A stretch of DNA of 35,116 bases from Spirochaetota bacterium (GCA_018815555.1 JAHIWF010000087.1:1-35116); one strand, 5' to 3'; positions 7,438-15,745 are shown, numbered from the stretch's first letter. Program-made: numbers and translations. The notes: generated from the letters alone by a model not told the origin.

Positions 7438-8732
7438 TGAGGCGTATCAAAAAATTCAGGCATGGCGGGTTATATCAACGTGGTCAGGCTTTTGTCGGCG
7501 GCCAATCAATAGAAAATGCCTATCTGCCCAATCATGCATTGCTGATTTTTCGTGAGCACGAAGCTGCCGGCGAACCGGACCTTGCAGTTAATGAAGGTCA
7601 ACTGGTTAATGAAGGCCAATTGTTAGCCAAGGCAACTCGCAATAATGCCCTTAATGTTCATGCTTCGATTCCGGGAATTGTACGCAAAATCATGACGATT
7701 CCGTCCCCAGAAGGCTTTAATACCCGTGCATTGGTTCTCAGTCTGCAAGGACATTTTAAATTAAACGGAGCTATATCTGGCAAACGCCCATGGCAGTCAC
7801 TGAATCGTCATGAATTATCGTTTGTTTTACAAGAAAAAGGTGTAGCCTGCACTGCGACTGGTCTTGGGCTTCACCAAATTCTTGGTAACGCCCATGGTGT
7901 TGATACTTTGATAATCAATGCTATTGATAGCACTAACTATCCGGCACACGAAATTGTTATACTGGAAGAATATCTGAATGAGGTTATGGAAGGTTGTGCA
8001 ATTATTAAAAAAGCCAGCACTGTCCAATCCGTGTTAGTTGCTTTGTCCGGCTCACGAAACCAGAAACTTGAAGTCAATATTGCAAAAGCTGCCGAAAGTT
8101 TTGATTTGCAGTATCGAATCGAGTACTTCAGCGATAAATATCCACAAGCCTTTCCACATCAGATTATCTCCGCTTTAGGTGTTAATAAGAACAAAAACCC
8201 TTGTCTGTTTCTCGTTCCAGGTACCTTATATGCAGTGTACAATGCAGTCAGCCTGAACAGGCCGCATATAGATCAATTTGTTACTTTTGGTGGCGATGTA
8301 CTTAAACATCACCAGCTGCTTAAAGTAAGAATAGGTACACCAGTGGGGCGGCTCATAGAAGAGTGCGGGGGGTTTATCCATGCTCCTGAAATCATTGCAC
8401 TCAATAATCCAATGGTAAATGGTTGTATTTCCAATCTGGATACTCCGGTATCTAAAACAACCCGATCTGTATGGGCTTTATCAAAATCCGCCACTAGACT
8501 GGGGGTTCCCGATAATTGCATTCGATGCGGGGCCTGCATTCAGGTTTGTCCTGAAAGGCTTGATCCATATTTGATGTACAAGCTACTTGGTTCAGGCAGT
8601 ATAGAAAAAATCCGGGGACAATTGGATGCATGCACTAGTTGTGGAGCTTGTTCATATGTATGTCGTTCCCGGATACCACTCTCTGTACATTTTAAAAATA
8701 AAAAAAAGGAAAAGCTGAAAGATGAACAATGA
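7437..8732 (+). CDS. rnfC: RnfC-like electron-transport subunit with degenerate FMN/NADH site
   Basis: A 431-residue soluble protein. The N-terminal RnfC sandwich domain is recognisable: HGG at 9-11, GEPDLAVNEGQ, and NVHASIPGIV at 73-82. The SLBB-side motif GTPVGRLIEECGGF (300-313) is also present. Two complete [4Fe-4S] motifs lie near the C-terminus, with cysteines 361/364/367/371 and 399/402/405/409. Between them, the glycine-rich GxGGAxFP loop expected near residue 137 reads VACTATGLG, and the ECEP motif expected near residue 163 reads IDSTNYP. In Rnf and NuoF proteins these segments bind FMN and NADH. The start is at ATG 7437, overlapping the previous stop by one base; the stop overlaps rnfD. 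Confidence 0.88.
   Translation: MRRIKKFRHGGLYQRGQAFVGGQSIENAYLPNHALLIFREHEAAGEPDLAVNEGQLVNEGQLLAKATRNNALNVHASIPGIVRKIMTIPSPEGFNTRALVLSLQGHFKLNGAISGKRPWQSLNRHELSFVLQEKGVACTATGLGLHQILGNAHGVDTLIINAIDSTNYPAHEIVILEEYLNEVMEGCAIIKKASTVQSVLVALSGSRNQKLEVNIAKAAESFDLQYRIEYFSDKYPQAFPHQIISALGVNKNKNPCLFLVPGTLYAVYNAVSLNRPHIDQFVTFGGDVLKHHQLLKVRIGTPVGRLIEECGGFIHAPEIIALNNPMVNGCISNLDTPVSKTTRSVWALSKSATRLGVPDNCIRCGACIQVCPERLDPYLMYKLLGSGSIEKIRGQLDACTSCGACSYVCRSRIPLSVHFKNKKKEKLKDEQ
7587..7622 (+). repeat. Abutting 18-bp tandem repeat inside rnfC
   Basis: Bases 7587-7604 and 7605-7622 are adjacent copies that agree at 16 of 18 positions and encode VNEGQL twice. The duplicated stretch lies in the N-terminal sandwich domain. 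Confidence 0.85.
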
Positions 8733-9798
8733 TCGGATCAGTAAGTCCATCCCTCCTCATGTACATACCTGGCAAACAGGACGAAAATCTATCTGGATTG
8801 CGGTTCTTACATTAATACCGGTTATCGCATGGTCTATCGTGCTCTTTGGCCTGCCAGCGATATATATCTGGGGTAGTACAATCTTTACTGCACTTATTAC
8901 AGACGGTATTTCTTCGCTGGTTATGCATAAGAAATTCTATGTTAGTGACGCCTCTGTACTTACCGGCATATTGATCGCCGCCGCCATGCCGGCAACTGTA
9001 CCATTGTATATTCCTATACTGGCAAGTATTTTCGCTATTTTAGTAGTTCGACAGTTCTTTGGTGGCGTTGGTTCTAATTGGATGAATCCAGCAATGGCTG
9101 GTATTGCCTTTGCTTATGTTAATTGGCCTCAGAGCATGCTGCCGCAGCTAAATCCGCTAAACTGGCAATTGGATACCCTTACTGGCGCTAGTCCGATGGC
9201 TGCGATCCAGGAAGGATTCAATGCATACTATAATACCAGCCCTAGTATTATGTCGGGCCTAATTTCCGGCGCTGACCAGGCTGTTACCAGTTTTTTAAAT
9301 ATTTGGATATTCAACCCCCTACATGCAAAACTACCAGAAGGCTATGTAAATTTTCTATTGGGCTTAAATGCCAATACCTTAGGCGAAGCCGGTTTGCTAT
9401 TCATCATACTTGGTTCAATTGTCCTGATATCATTGAATCTGGTTAAAATTGAAATACCGGCGGCTTTGTTTATTATGTATCTTGTTCTGGTAAAAATATT
9501 CGGATTAGGAATCTCCGATCTGCCTACAGTTGATACCAATATTCTTACTAGTCTGACTATGGGAGGATTCTTGCTTTGTACATTCTACTATGCGACTGAT
9601 CCGGTAAGCTCTCCGGTAACAAGAGCAGGAATGATATTCTATGGTATTTTAGTTGCGTTCTTGTTCTATATTTTTTCCCGACATCGTGCATTTATTGAAG
9701 GTGGCGCTTTCGCGGTTATAATAGCCAATATTTTTGTTTCATCAATTGATAAATTAGTAATTCGGATCAAGATTTTACTGCGGAGCAAATCCGCATGA
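8722..9798 (+). CDS. rnfD: RnfD-like membrane subunit with covalent-flavin motif
   Basis: A 358-residue polytopic membrane protein of the RnfD/NqrB family. FGGVGSNWMNPAMAG (113-127) matches the conserved FGG-x-G-x-N-x2-NPA segment. DTLTGAS (151-157) fits the D-x-x-[ST]-G-A-[TS] site where ApbE-type transferases attach FMN through a phosphoester; the acceptor would be Ser157 rather than the commoner Thr. YYATDPVSSPVTRAG near residues 290-304 is the second family signature. Of all subunits in this cluster it is the best conserved. Overlaps of 11 bases with rnfC and 4 with rnfG show tight coupling. No apbE gene is in the window. Confidence 0.93.
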   Translation: MNNDRISKSIPPHVHTWQTGRKSIWIAVLTLIPVIAWSIVLFGLPAIYIWGSTIFTALITDGISSLVMHKKFYVSDASVLTGILIAAAMPATVPLYIPILASIFAILVVRQFFGGVGSNWMNPAMAGIAFAYVNWPQSMLPQLNPLNWQLDTLTGASPMAAIQEGFNAYYNTSPSIMSGLISGADQAVTSFLNIWIFNPLHAKLPEGYVNFLLGLNANTLGEAGLLFIILGSIVLISLNLVKIEIPAALFIMYLVLVKIFGLGISDLPTVDTNILTSLTMGGFLLCTFYYATDPVSSPVTRAGMIFYGILVAFLFYIFSRHRAFIEGGAFAVIIANIFVSSIDKLVIRIKILLRSKSA

Positions 9799-10274
9799 AC
9801 AAGCAAATCATAATTCGTTATATAATATTGTTTCTTATACTATCAGTTTTAGTAGCGGCGGCAGTGGTACTAGCAAGGTATGCAGAACTATATTCGACCA
9901 AAACATGGAAAAATCTTGCCAGAATAAATTCTAACCAGACTATAGGCGAAAGCAGCTTCTATTTTGTACGCCAAGACAATCTTAAAGCTGTAATAAAATC
10001 GAAAGACGAAACATTGCTTTTTACCCATTTTGATTTTTCCGGAACCAGTTCATGGTATTTGTTGCGATATGATATAAATGCAACGCTGCAGAGAACTGTG
10101 AAACTTGACGCTACGAACAGTTCTCCAGCCAGTCAGATTTTCGCGGAATTAGCTAAACTTCATGAAAATGATAATACGACCACACCTACATCAAATATCC
10201 CCGAGTTGCTCTGGAAAGCTCGAACCTTTAGCTTCAGCACTTATATCCAGCCAGAGGAGAGGGAGAAACCATGA
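9795..10274 (+). CDS. rnfG: RnfG-position single-helix periplasmic subunit, divergent
   Basis: A 159-residue protein with an N-terminal membrane helix (about 7-27) and a soluble domain predicted outside the membrane. I name it from its place between rnfD and rnfE and from this topology; sequence support is weak. RnfG proteins are usually about 180-220 residues and carry a C-terminal D-x-x-[ST]-G-A-T flavinylation site. Here the nearest string is LDATNSSPAS (104-113), which lacks the G-A-T core, and DFSGTSS (80-86) has the wrong spacing. A covalent FMN is therefore unlikely unless the motif has drifted. It overlaps its neighbours by four bases on both sides. It could also be a new small subunit that replaced RnfG. 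Confidence 0.6.
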   Translation: MNKQIIIRYIILFLILSVLVAAAVVLARYAELYSTKTWKNLARINSNQTIGESSFYFVRQDNLKAVIKSKDETLLFTHFDFSGTSSWYLLRYDINATLQRTVKLDATNSSPASQIFAELAKLHENDNTTTPTSNIPELLWKARTFSFSTYIQPEEREKP

Positions 10275-10864
10275 ATACTCAGCAGTATAGTTCAGTAGAA
10301 AATAAGTATTTTTTACTTTTTCTTGGCATTATGCCAATCTTGATAGCTGCCGAATCACTGAAGCTTGGATTAATTATTGGATCACTCTATTTTTTCATGA
10401 TCTCCATCGCAGTACTAACAGTTTCATTATCCAGGTTTTTTTCTGATTATAACTTCTTTTTTTTCCTGCAAAACTTCATTTACGCGCTCATCTTGGTTTT
10501 TGTAACCACGCTATTGCGTATTATTTCTCCGTTCTTGTTTGAGGAATTACATCCGGTTTTATTTATGTTCGCATTCACTACTCCGGTTCTAACCATATTT
10601 GCAGCGGATTCTAAGCAAAGTGATCAGGATTGGGCATGGCAAAAAATTTCCGAAGGATTATTATACATGACTGCGCTGGTCATTATAGGTTTTCTGCGTG
10701 AATTATTGGGGACTGGATCAATTACACTTTTCAAATCTCAAAATACCGGATCTGAATCATTATTAGCTATCTTTCTCCAGCCTTCCGGTGCTTTTATCCT
10801 TATTGGCATCTTATTTGCTGTATTTAAATTTGTTTCGCGAAAAACCAAAGGAGGCGCTGCATGA
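10271..10864 (+). CDS. rnfE: RnfE-like membrane subunit without cysteines
   Basis: A 197-residue protein with about six membrane segments. Family marks include LLFLGIMPILIAAESL (15-30), IGFLRELLGTGSITLF and LQPSGAFILIG near the C-terminus, all in the order of RnfE/NqrD. In the family a cysteine follows LG[LI] in the first half-repeat and another follows N in the second; together with two in RnfA they bind a [2Fe-2S] cluster in the membrane. Here the first is Met21 and the second position reads TTPVLT, and the whole protein contains no cysteine. It overlaps rnfG by four bases and rnfA by four bases. Confidence 0.82.
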   Translation: MNTQQYSSVENKYFLLFLGIMPILIAAESLKLGLIIGSLYFFMISIAVLTVSLSRFFSDYNFFFFLQNFIYALILVFVTTLLRIISPFLFEELHPVLFMFAFTTPVLTIFAADSKQSDQDWAWQKISEGLLYMTALVIIGFLRELLGTGSITLFKSQNTGSESLLAIFLQPSGAFILIGILFAVFKFVSRKTKGGAA

Positions 10865-11445
10865 ATTTTGTTAGTTTCGCTTTTTATGCGGTTTTCGGAA
10901 CCAATATATTGCTACATTGGGGAGTAATACCTCATTCGATGAAGTTCTCCTTTATGTCCTGGCAACGCTTATTGATAATCACTATAGTGACCACATTATT
11001 TTCATTGCTGCAAGCCCTTTTTTTCCGTTATGTCCTACAACCTTTTGGCCTGATCAATCTTTTACCGGTCTTTTATTTCGCTTTTTTTTCATTAAGCATG
11101 TTTTTATATCTTATCTATAAAAAATATATCGTTAAAAGTGAACTTGTTTTTATGGACTTTTTTACTGAACCGGTTTCTGTTTCTCTGCTTGTCTATTTAG
11201 GTGTTCTCATTGCCGGCATGCAGCAAGCAAACCTGACCCAAATAATGGGAATCGGTTTCTTTTCTGTTCTAGGTTATTGTGCGGCGGCAATTTTGGTCAA
11301 TGATATAATGGAGAGATTGGAACTTCAAGATATTCCATACGTATTTAGAGGGTATCCAATTTTGTTCATAACCGTAGGATTGATTTTACTTGCATTCTCC
11401 GGATTGGATAAAGTTTTTTTCTATGGCATTTTTAATAAGCTTTAG
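10861..11445 (+). CDS. rnfA: RnfA-like membrane subunit lacking the cluster cysteines
   Basis: A 194-residue protein with about six membrane helices, paralogous to the preceding RnfE-like protein. TNILLHWGVIP (14-24) aligns with the family N-x-x-L-x-x-x-L-G-[LI]-C-P segment, with Ile23 in the cysteine position. PVSVSLLVYLG (after about residue 102) aligns with the second half-repeat P-L-I-x-V-N-C-x-x-L-G, with Leu in place of Cys. IMERLELQDIPYVFRGYPILFITVGL matches the conserved C-terminal end (written here in part: ERLELQDIP, then GYPILFI). One cysteine remains, in LGYC, at a non-family position. It is the last gene of the cluster and no rnfB follows. Confidence 0.82.
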   Translation: MNFVSFAFYAVFGTNILLHWGVIPHSMKFSFMSWQRLLIITIVTTLFSLLQALFFRYVLQPFGLINLLPVFYFAFFSLSMFLYLIYKKYIVKSELVFMDFFTEPVSVSLLVYLGVLIAGMQQANLTQIMGIGFFSVLGYCAAAILVNDIMERLELQDIPYVFRGYPILFITVGLILLAFSGLDKVFFYGIFNKL

Positions 11446-11477
11446 ATTGGCTATTGCTAAATAAATCATCCATGATA

Positions 11478-11486
11478 TGCTATAGT
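11478..11486 (+). promoter_or_regulatory. Possible extended -10 promoter for the GH57-like gene
   Basis: TGCTATAGT matches the extended -10 form TGnTATAAT at eight of nine considered positions. It lies 22 bases before ATG 11509, in the 63-base gap after rnfA. No -35 at normal spacing is seen. No terminator hairpin is visible in this gap, so read-through from the rnf genes is also possible. Confidence 0.35.
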
Positions 11487-11508
11487 TGAAAAGCAAGGGA
11501 AAAACGGG

Positions 11509-13392
11509 ATGCGGAAAACTGCGGTTATTTTGGGATTATATAATCATTTACCGGAAGGGGTAAGTGATACGGTATTAGAAGATACCTATCAGACTTGTTA
11601 CAGACCATTTCTCAGTACGCTCAACCGTTTTCCGGAGATCAGTGTGGTTATGCACTTTTCCGGTTGTTTGCTAAAAAAACTCGAAAATCGTCACCCTGAG
11701 TTCTTTATGCTGCTCGAGGAGCTCATCGGAAAAAGACAAGTTGAGCTCTTGGGTGGGGCTTTTTATGAACCAATTCTTCCACTTATTCCAAGTCCAGACA
11801 GACTGGGCCAAATTGAATTGCTTACAACTTATCTACGTAAAAGCTTCGGTCGGCGTTCACGCGGTTGCTGGCTTCAGGAATATTCTTGGGAACCATGGCT
11901 AGCCTCCACGATGCAGACCTGTGGTATTGATTATTCATTTCTATTGGATGAACAATTTCAGCGAGCCGGCATAGAATCCGGCTCAGGGTTTCCTATACTA
12001 ACAGAAGATCAAGGACGCTGTGTTACAATCTTTCCAGTATTTGATTGTGACCGCTCTTTTGATAAAAAGCTCAGCCTGGAAAATGCGGTAGATAGGGTGC
12101 TCGAGCAGCGAAAAAACGCGGAACTGATCTCCGTAATGATGTCAGGCGAATCTATCGGTAACTTGTGGAAAAACACCGGACTGGAATCACCGGATATTGT
12201 AATGGAACAAACTTTTGTATGGTTCAGAAAAAACACGCTCTCAATTGATATAACTACTCCAACCAAATTTCTTAAGAACCGAAGAACGGCCGGTCGGGCC
12301 TATTTCCCGGGGATGGCTTCAAGGCAATTATTGCTGGCGATAAATCCGGTACGTTATGACTATGCAACCAATCATGGCAGCCTGCGCCAGGCTGTCGCCT
12401 GGCATCCATGTGCTCGCAATCTATATTCGAAAATGTCGTATGTGCATTTGCAAATCGGTCAGCTTCGGGGTGATAAAGCCAGAAAAAAAAATGCTGCTGA
12501 AGATCTCTGGGCAGCCCAAGGAGCAGATGCTTTCTGGCCGGCACCTTTTGGCGGAATTGTCGATCCCAGAATTCGCCAGGCTGCATGGAAAGGTTTAATC
12601 GAAGCTGAACAAACTACCCGACATAAATCTGCGTTTAAATCCGGCTTTATATATGCAGATATCGATTTTGACGGTGAAAAAGAAATCCTCTGGCAGGCTA
12701 ACGACTTTAATGCCTATGTGAATCAGGCTGCGGCCAATGTTTTTATTCTGGATTGGCTTAAGCCAAGAAGAAACTTATGTGATGTTTTTATTACAGACAG
12801 CGATGAATCAGATCCCTGCGGCTTATTTATTGACTATATTTCGGAAGAACATGATGCAACTATTGGCAATCAAATTTCCCATCCTTATCATATTCGCACG
12901 TATCATGCCGAAAAAGCAGATAAACCGGCTGATTCTCTGGTATTCTCTGCTGATTTGCGCTTTGCGCAACCTATTGCCTCTGTTGGATTACAGATTACCA
13001 AAAGACTGCAGTTTAGCAAAAAGAAAATCAGTGTTCAGTATGCTATCAGCAATCCATCCATGCTGTCAGTAAATACCGTATTTTCGGTGCGCAATACCCT
13101 TGCGCTCCTACCTTCCGAGCTTGCACAAGTAATTCTTGACGGCAAGGCTGGTTTACTGGAAGATGATCTTGATACAGCCTGTCATTGTGTTGATCTCCTT
13201 TCGACCGAAAACTCTATGTCACTAAGGATTGAAACAAAGCAGGATGCAAAAATAAGCCTGCATAAAATTACCACAAAACATGGAGTATGGAACCCCACCG
13301 ATCAGGGAATCGATACACTGTGCAGCTGGAATCTGGAACTGACTCCGGGCGAAACACTTATCCGGCAACTAGACCTTTATCTTCAGATTTAG
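11509..13392 (+). CDS. GH57 4-alpha-glucanotransferase-like protein, probably inactive or altered
   Basis: A 627-residue homologue of the GH57 4-alpha-glucanotransferase/alpha-amylase group, with the catalytic barrel followed by DUF1925/DUF1926-type domains. ELLGGAFYEPIL (79-90) is the second conserved region. WLQEYSWEP (121-129) is the third, with the nucleophile Glu at 124. GADAFWPAPFGG (about 345-357) corresponds to the fifth. Two regions are damaged: the first, normally HxHxP, reads YNHLP (11-15), and the fourth, normally DDGEKFG, reads MSGESIG (211-217), so the acid/base aspartate is a serine. The gene is intact and of normal length, so it is likely kept for some function, perhaps binding alpha-glucan or a changed reaction. 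It is followed by murC after 29 bases. Confidence 0.8.
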   Translation: MRKTAVILGLYNHLPEGVSDTVLEDTYQTCYRPFLSTLNRFPEISVVMHFSGCLLKKLENRHPEFFMLLEELIGKRQVELLGGAFYEPILPLIPSPDRLGQIELLTTYLRKSFGRRSRGCWLQEYSWEPWLASTMQTCGIDYSFLLDEQFQRAGIESGSGFPILTEDQGRCVTIFPVFDCDRSFDKKLSLENAVDRVLEQRKNAELISVMMSGESIGNLWKNTGLESPDIVMEQTFVWFRKNTLSIDITTPTKFLKNRRTAGRAYFPGMASRQLLLAINPVRYDYATNHGSLRQAVAWHPCARNLYSKMSYVHLQIGQLRGDKARKKNAAEDLWAAQGADAFWPAPFGGIVDPRIRQAAWKGLIEAEQTTRHKSAFKSGFIYADIDFDGEKEILWQANDFNAYVNQAAANVFILDWLKPRRNLCDVFITDSDESDPCGLFIDYISEEHDATIGNQISHPYHIRTYHAEKADKPADSLVFSADLRFAQPIASVGLQITKRLQFSKKKISVQYAISNPSMLSVNTVFSVRNTLALLPSELAQVILDGKAGLLEDDLDTACHCVDLLSTENSMSLRIETKQDAKISLHKITTKHGVWNPTDQGIDTLCSWNLELTPGETLIRQLDLYLQI

Positions 13393-13421
13393 CTGATTAT
13401 CACTACACAAACTAGGGGACA

Positions 13422-14882
13422 ATGCAGTTTATGAATGAAACCGCGCCAGTATTTTTGGCTGACATCCATAGAATTTTCATGGTGGGGATCAAAGGAACTG
13501 GCATGTGCGCACTTGCCGAGCTATTGGTCTCGAAGGGCAAGCATATCAGTGGTTCAGATGTCCAAGAAGAATTCTACACCGATTCAATATTAAAAAAACT
13601 GGCTATACCTGTATTGCCTTTCGCCGAACAAAATATCAATGCAGATATAGATTTGATAATTTTTTCTGCAGCATATAAGCCTGATTCGCATCCGGAATTA
13701 CTTGCTGCCCAAAAGTGTTCAATACCTTTGATGACGTATCCTCAGGCTCTTGGCGCATTTTCTAAACTCCAGCCATCCTGCGGAATCGCCGGAGTTCATG
13801 GAAAGACTACAACAACGGCAATCTGTGGAACAGTAGCAGCAGCACTAAAAATTCCGGCTACTGTGCTGGCGGCCAGCGCTGTAAAAAGCTTTGGAGATAA
13901 ATCAACACTAATATTGGGTGATGATTTTTTTATTGCCGAAACCTGTGAGTATCGCAGGCATTTTTTAAACTTCAATGCTCAAATAATCGTGATTACCAGT
14001 ATTGAGCCCGACCACCAAGATTATTATCCTGATTACGATTCAATATACGCTGCATTCTTGGAATACGGGTTATCTTTGCCGCAAAATGGCTGCTTGGTTT
14101 TCTGTGCTGATGATTCTGGCGCATTAGCCTTGTCAAATGATATAGCCCAAAAACGACCTGATATAAAATTGATACCATATGGATTTAGCTGTGATGGTGA
14201 TTTTAAAATAACTAAAAAACCCAATCATGCAGGAATCTTTGCACTTGATATTTTCCCTGATCATTTTTTTTCCTTACGCATCCCAGGGCTGCACATCATG
14301 CTGGATGCGGTTGCGGCAATTGCAGTGTGCAGTGCAATTCTAGAAAATTTAGTTGGTATCCCTCGGTCACAACAAAATGCTGCAGATTTCATGAAAGGTA
14401 TCGCTGCCTTTTCTGGTTCAAAGCGGCGAGCTGAGATAATTGGAGAAGTTTCGGGAATTATGTTTATGGATGACTATGCTCATCACCCCACTGCTATCAA
14501 AATGACTCTACAGGGATTAAAAGATTTCTATCCGGGACGCAGGCTGGTTGTTGACTTTATGTCTCACACATACTCACGTACACAGGCCCTATTCGCTGAT
14601 TTCGCCACTGCTTTTACAGATGCTGATGTTTTAATTTTACACGACATATATCCTTCAGCGAGGGAAAAAGCACCGGAAGAGTGGAAGGTAAGCGGACTGG
14701 CTCTTTTTAATGCTGTAGCAAAAAACTCTCCTTCTGTAAAATATTTCAGCAAACCGCTTGATGCTTTTACATGGATAGATGATCAGTTGCGATCGGGCGA
14801 TTTGTTCATTACACTTGGGGCTGGTGATAACTGGGTTCTATCTCAAGAATTATTCCGAAAACGAAAGGAAGAGAACGACTGA
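13422..14882 (+). CDS. murC: UDP-N-acetylmuramate--L-alanine ligase (MurC)
   Basis: A 486-residue Mur ligase that adds the first amino acid of the peptidoglycan stem peptide in the cytoplasm. The N-terminal nucleotide-sugar domain starts with VGIKGTGMCALAELL and contains GSD. GVHGKTTTT (124-132) is the ATP loop. The middle domain has EPDHQDYY, and the C-terminal part has DDYAHHPTAI and HTYSRT, which favour MurC over MurD/E/F. The first loop has Lys where most MurC have Gly (GIGGTGM). Mpl is an alternative, but the overall motif set fits MurC better. Start at ATG 13422 just after AGGGGA, or ATG 13431. The stop overlaps yicC by one base. Confidence 0.87.
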   Translation: MQFMNETAPVFLADIHRIFMVGIKGTGMCALAELLVSKGKHISGSDVQEEFYTDSILKKLAIPVLPFAEQNINADIDLIIFSAAYKPDSHPELLAAQKCSIPLMTYPQALGAFSKLQPSCGIAGVHGKTTTTAICGTVAAALKIPATVLAASAVKSFGDKSTLILGDDFFIAETCEYRRHFLNFNAQIIVITSIEPDHQDYYPDYDSIYAAFLEYGLSLPQNGCLVFCADDSGALALSNDIAQKRPDIKLIPYGFSCDGDFKITKKPNHAGIFALDIFPDHFFSLRIPGLHIMLDAVAAIAVCSAILENLVGIPRSQQNAADFMKGIAAFSGSKRRAEIIGEVSGIMFMDDYAHHPTAIKMTLQGLKDFYPGRRLVVDFMSHTYSRTQALFADFATAFTDADVLILHDIYPSAREKAPEEWKVSGLALFNAVAKNSPSVKYFSKPLDAFTWIDDQLRSGDLFITLGAGDNWVLSQELFRKRKEEND

Positions 14883-15745
14883 TGATCAGTATGACCGGCT
14901 ACGCTGATACCAGAGTAACCATTGAAAATTATACCTTTCAAATCATTATCAAGTCATGGAACAACCGCTATCTGGATATAAATCTACAGCTACCGTCATC
15001 TTGTCTTCCCATTGAACGCAATTGCCGCAAAGAGTTGGAAAAGCGTATTCAGCGGGGTAAGATTGAGTGTACCATTCGGCAGGAAAGCCTGCATGATTCT
15101 CCCGAAGCACACATACAGCTCTCTGTTTTTAAGCAAACGGCCAACTATTTGCGGGAGGCCGCAAAAGCCGCTGGAATCAAGACAAGACTCAGCATCTCGG
15201 ATATTTTAGCAGTCGAAGCTGTATTTAAGCCTGATAGGGCTATAAATGAAGAAATATTATGGGAACAGCTTTCACCGGCACTTATTTCATGCATTGATTC
15301 CTTCAATAATGACCGGGCCCGAGAAGGAGCTGCTACTCAACAGGATATCGAGCAAAAATTAGTATTGCTTCAAGACTCACTGCAGTCGATTGCACAACTT
15401 GCCCCATCCGCTGATATTGCAATCCAACAATCCCTGCGCAAGAAATTTGAAGAAGTCATGGGGGATCTGATTGATGAAAACAGAATTCTGGCAGAAATTG
15501 CAATGTATCTAGCCAAGTATACCATCAACGAGGAGTTGGTTCGTTTTGATGCCCACCTAGCTGCATTCCGCTCTGCAATGCAAGAACCTTCGTGTGGAAA
15601 GAAACTGGATTTTATCTGCCAGGAATTAAACCGCGAAGCAAATACCATGGGGTCAAAAAGCACTCTTGCTGCAATATCGCATATGGTTATTGGAATGAAA
15701 GAAGCTATTGAAAACATTCGTGAGCAATTAAGGAATGTAGAGTAA
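14882..15745 (+). CDS. yicC: YicC/YloC-family endoribonuclease
   Basis: A 287-residue protein, the usual length for YicC. It opens with ISMTGYADT and the IIKSWNNRYLDINLQLP stretch (family: SMTGFAR and SVNxRYLDxxxRLP), followed by RGKIEC. The C-terminal DUF1732 part holds EELVRFDAHL, GKKLDFICQELNREANTMGSK and ends IREQLRNVE. E. coli and B. subtilis members are reported to be endoribonucleases. In many genomes yicC is next to a nucleotide kinase gene such as gmk; here the following gene is a CMP-kinase-like gene. Its last stop base is the A of the next ATG, and its ATG shares a base with the murC stop, so three genes are translationally linked. Confidence 0.92.
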   Translation: MISMTGYADTRVTIENYTFQIIIKSWNNRYLDINLQLPSSCLPIERNCRKELEKRIQRGKIECTIRQESLHDSPEAHIQLSVFKQTANYLREAAKAAGIKTRLSISDILAVEAVFKPDRAINEEILWEQLSPALISCIDSFNNDRAREGAATQQDIEQKLVLLQDSLQSIAQLAPSADIAIQQSLRKKFEEVMGDLIDENRILAEIAMYLAKYTINEELVRFDAHLAAFRSAMQEPSCGKKLDFICQELNREANTMGSKSTLAAISHMVIGMKEAIENIREQLRNVE

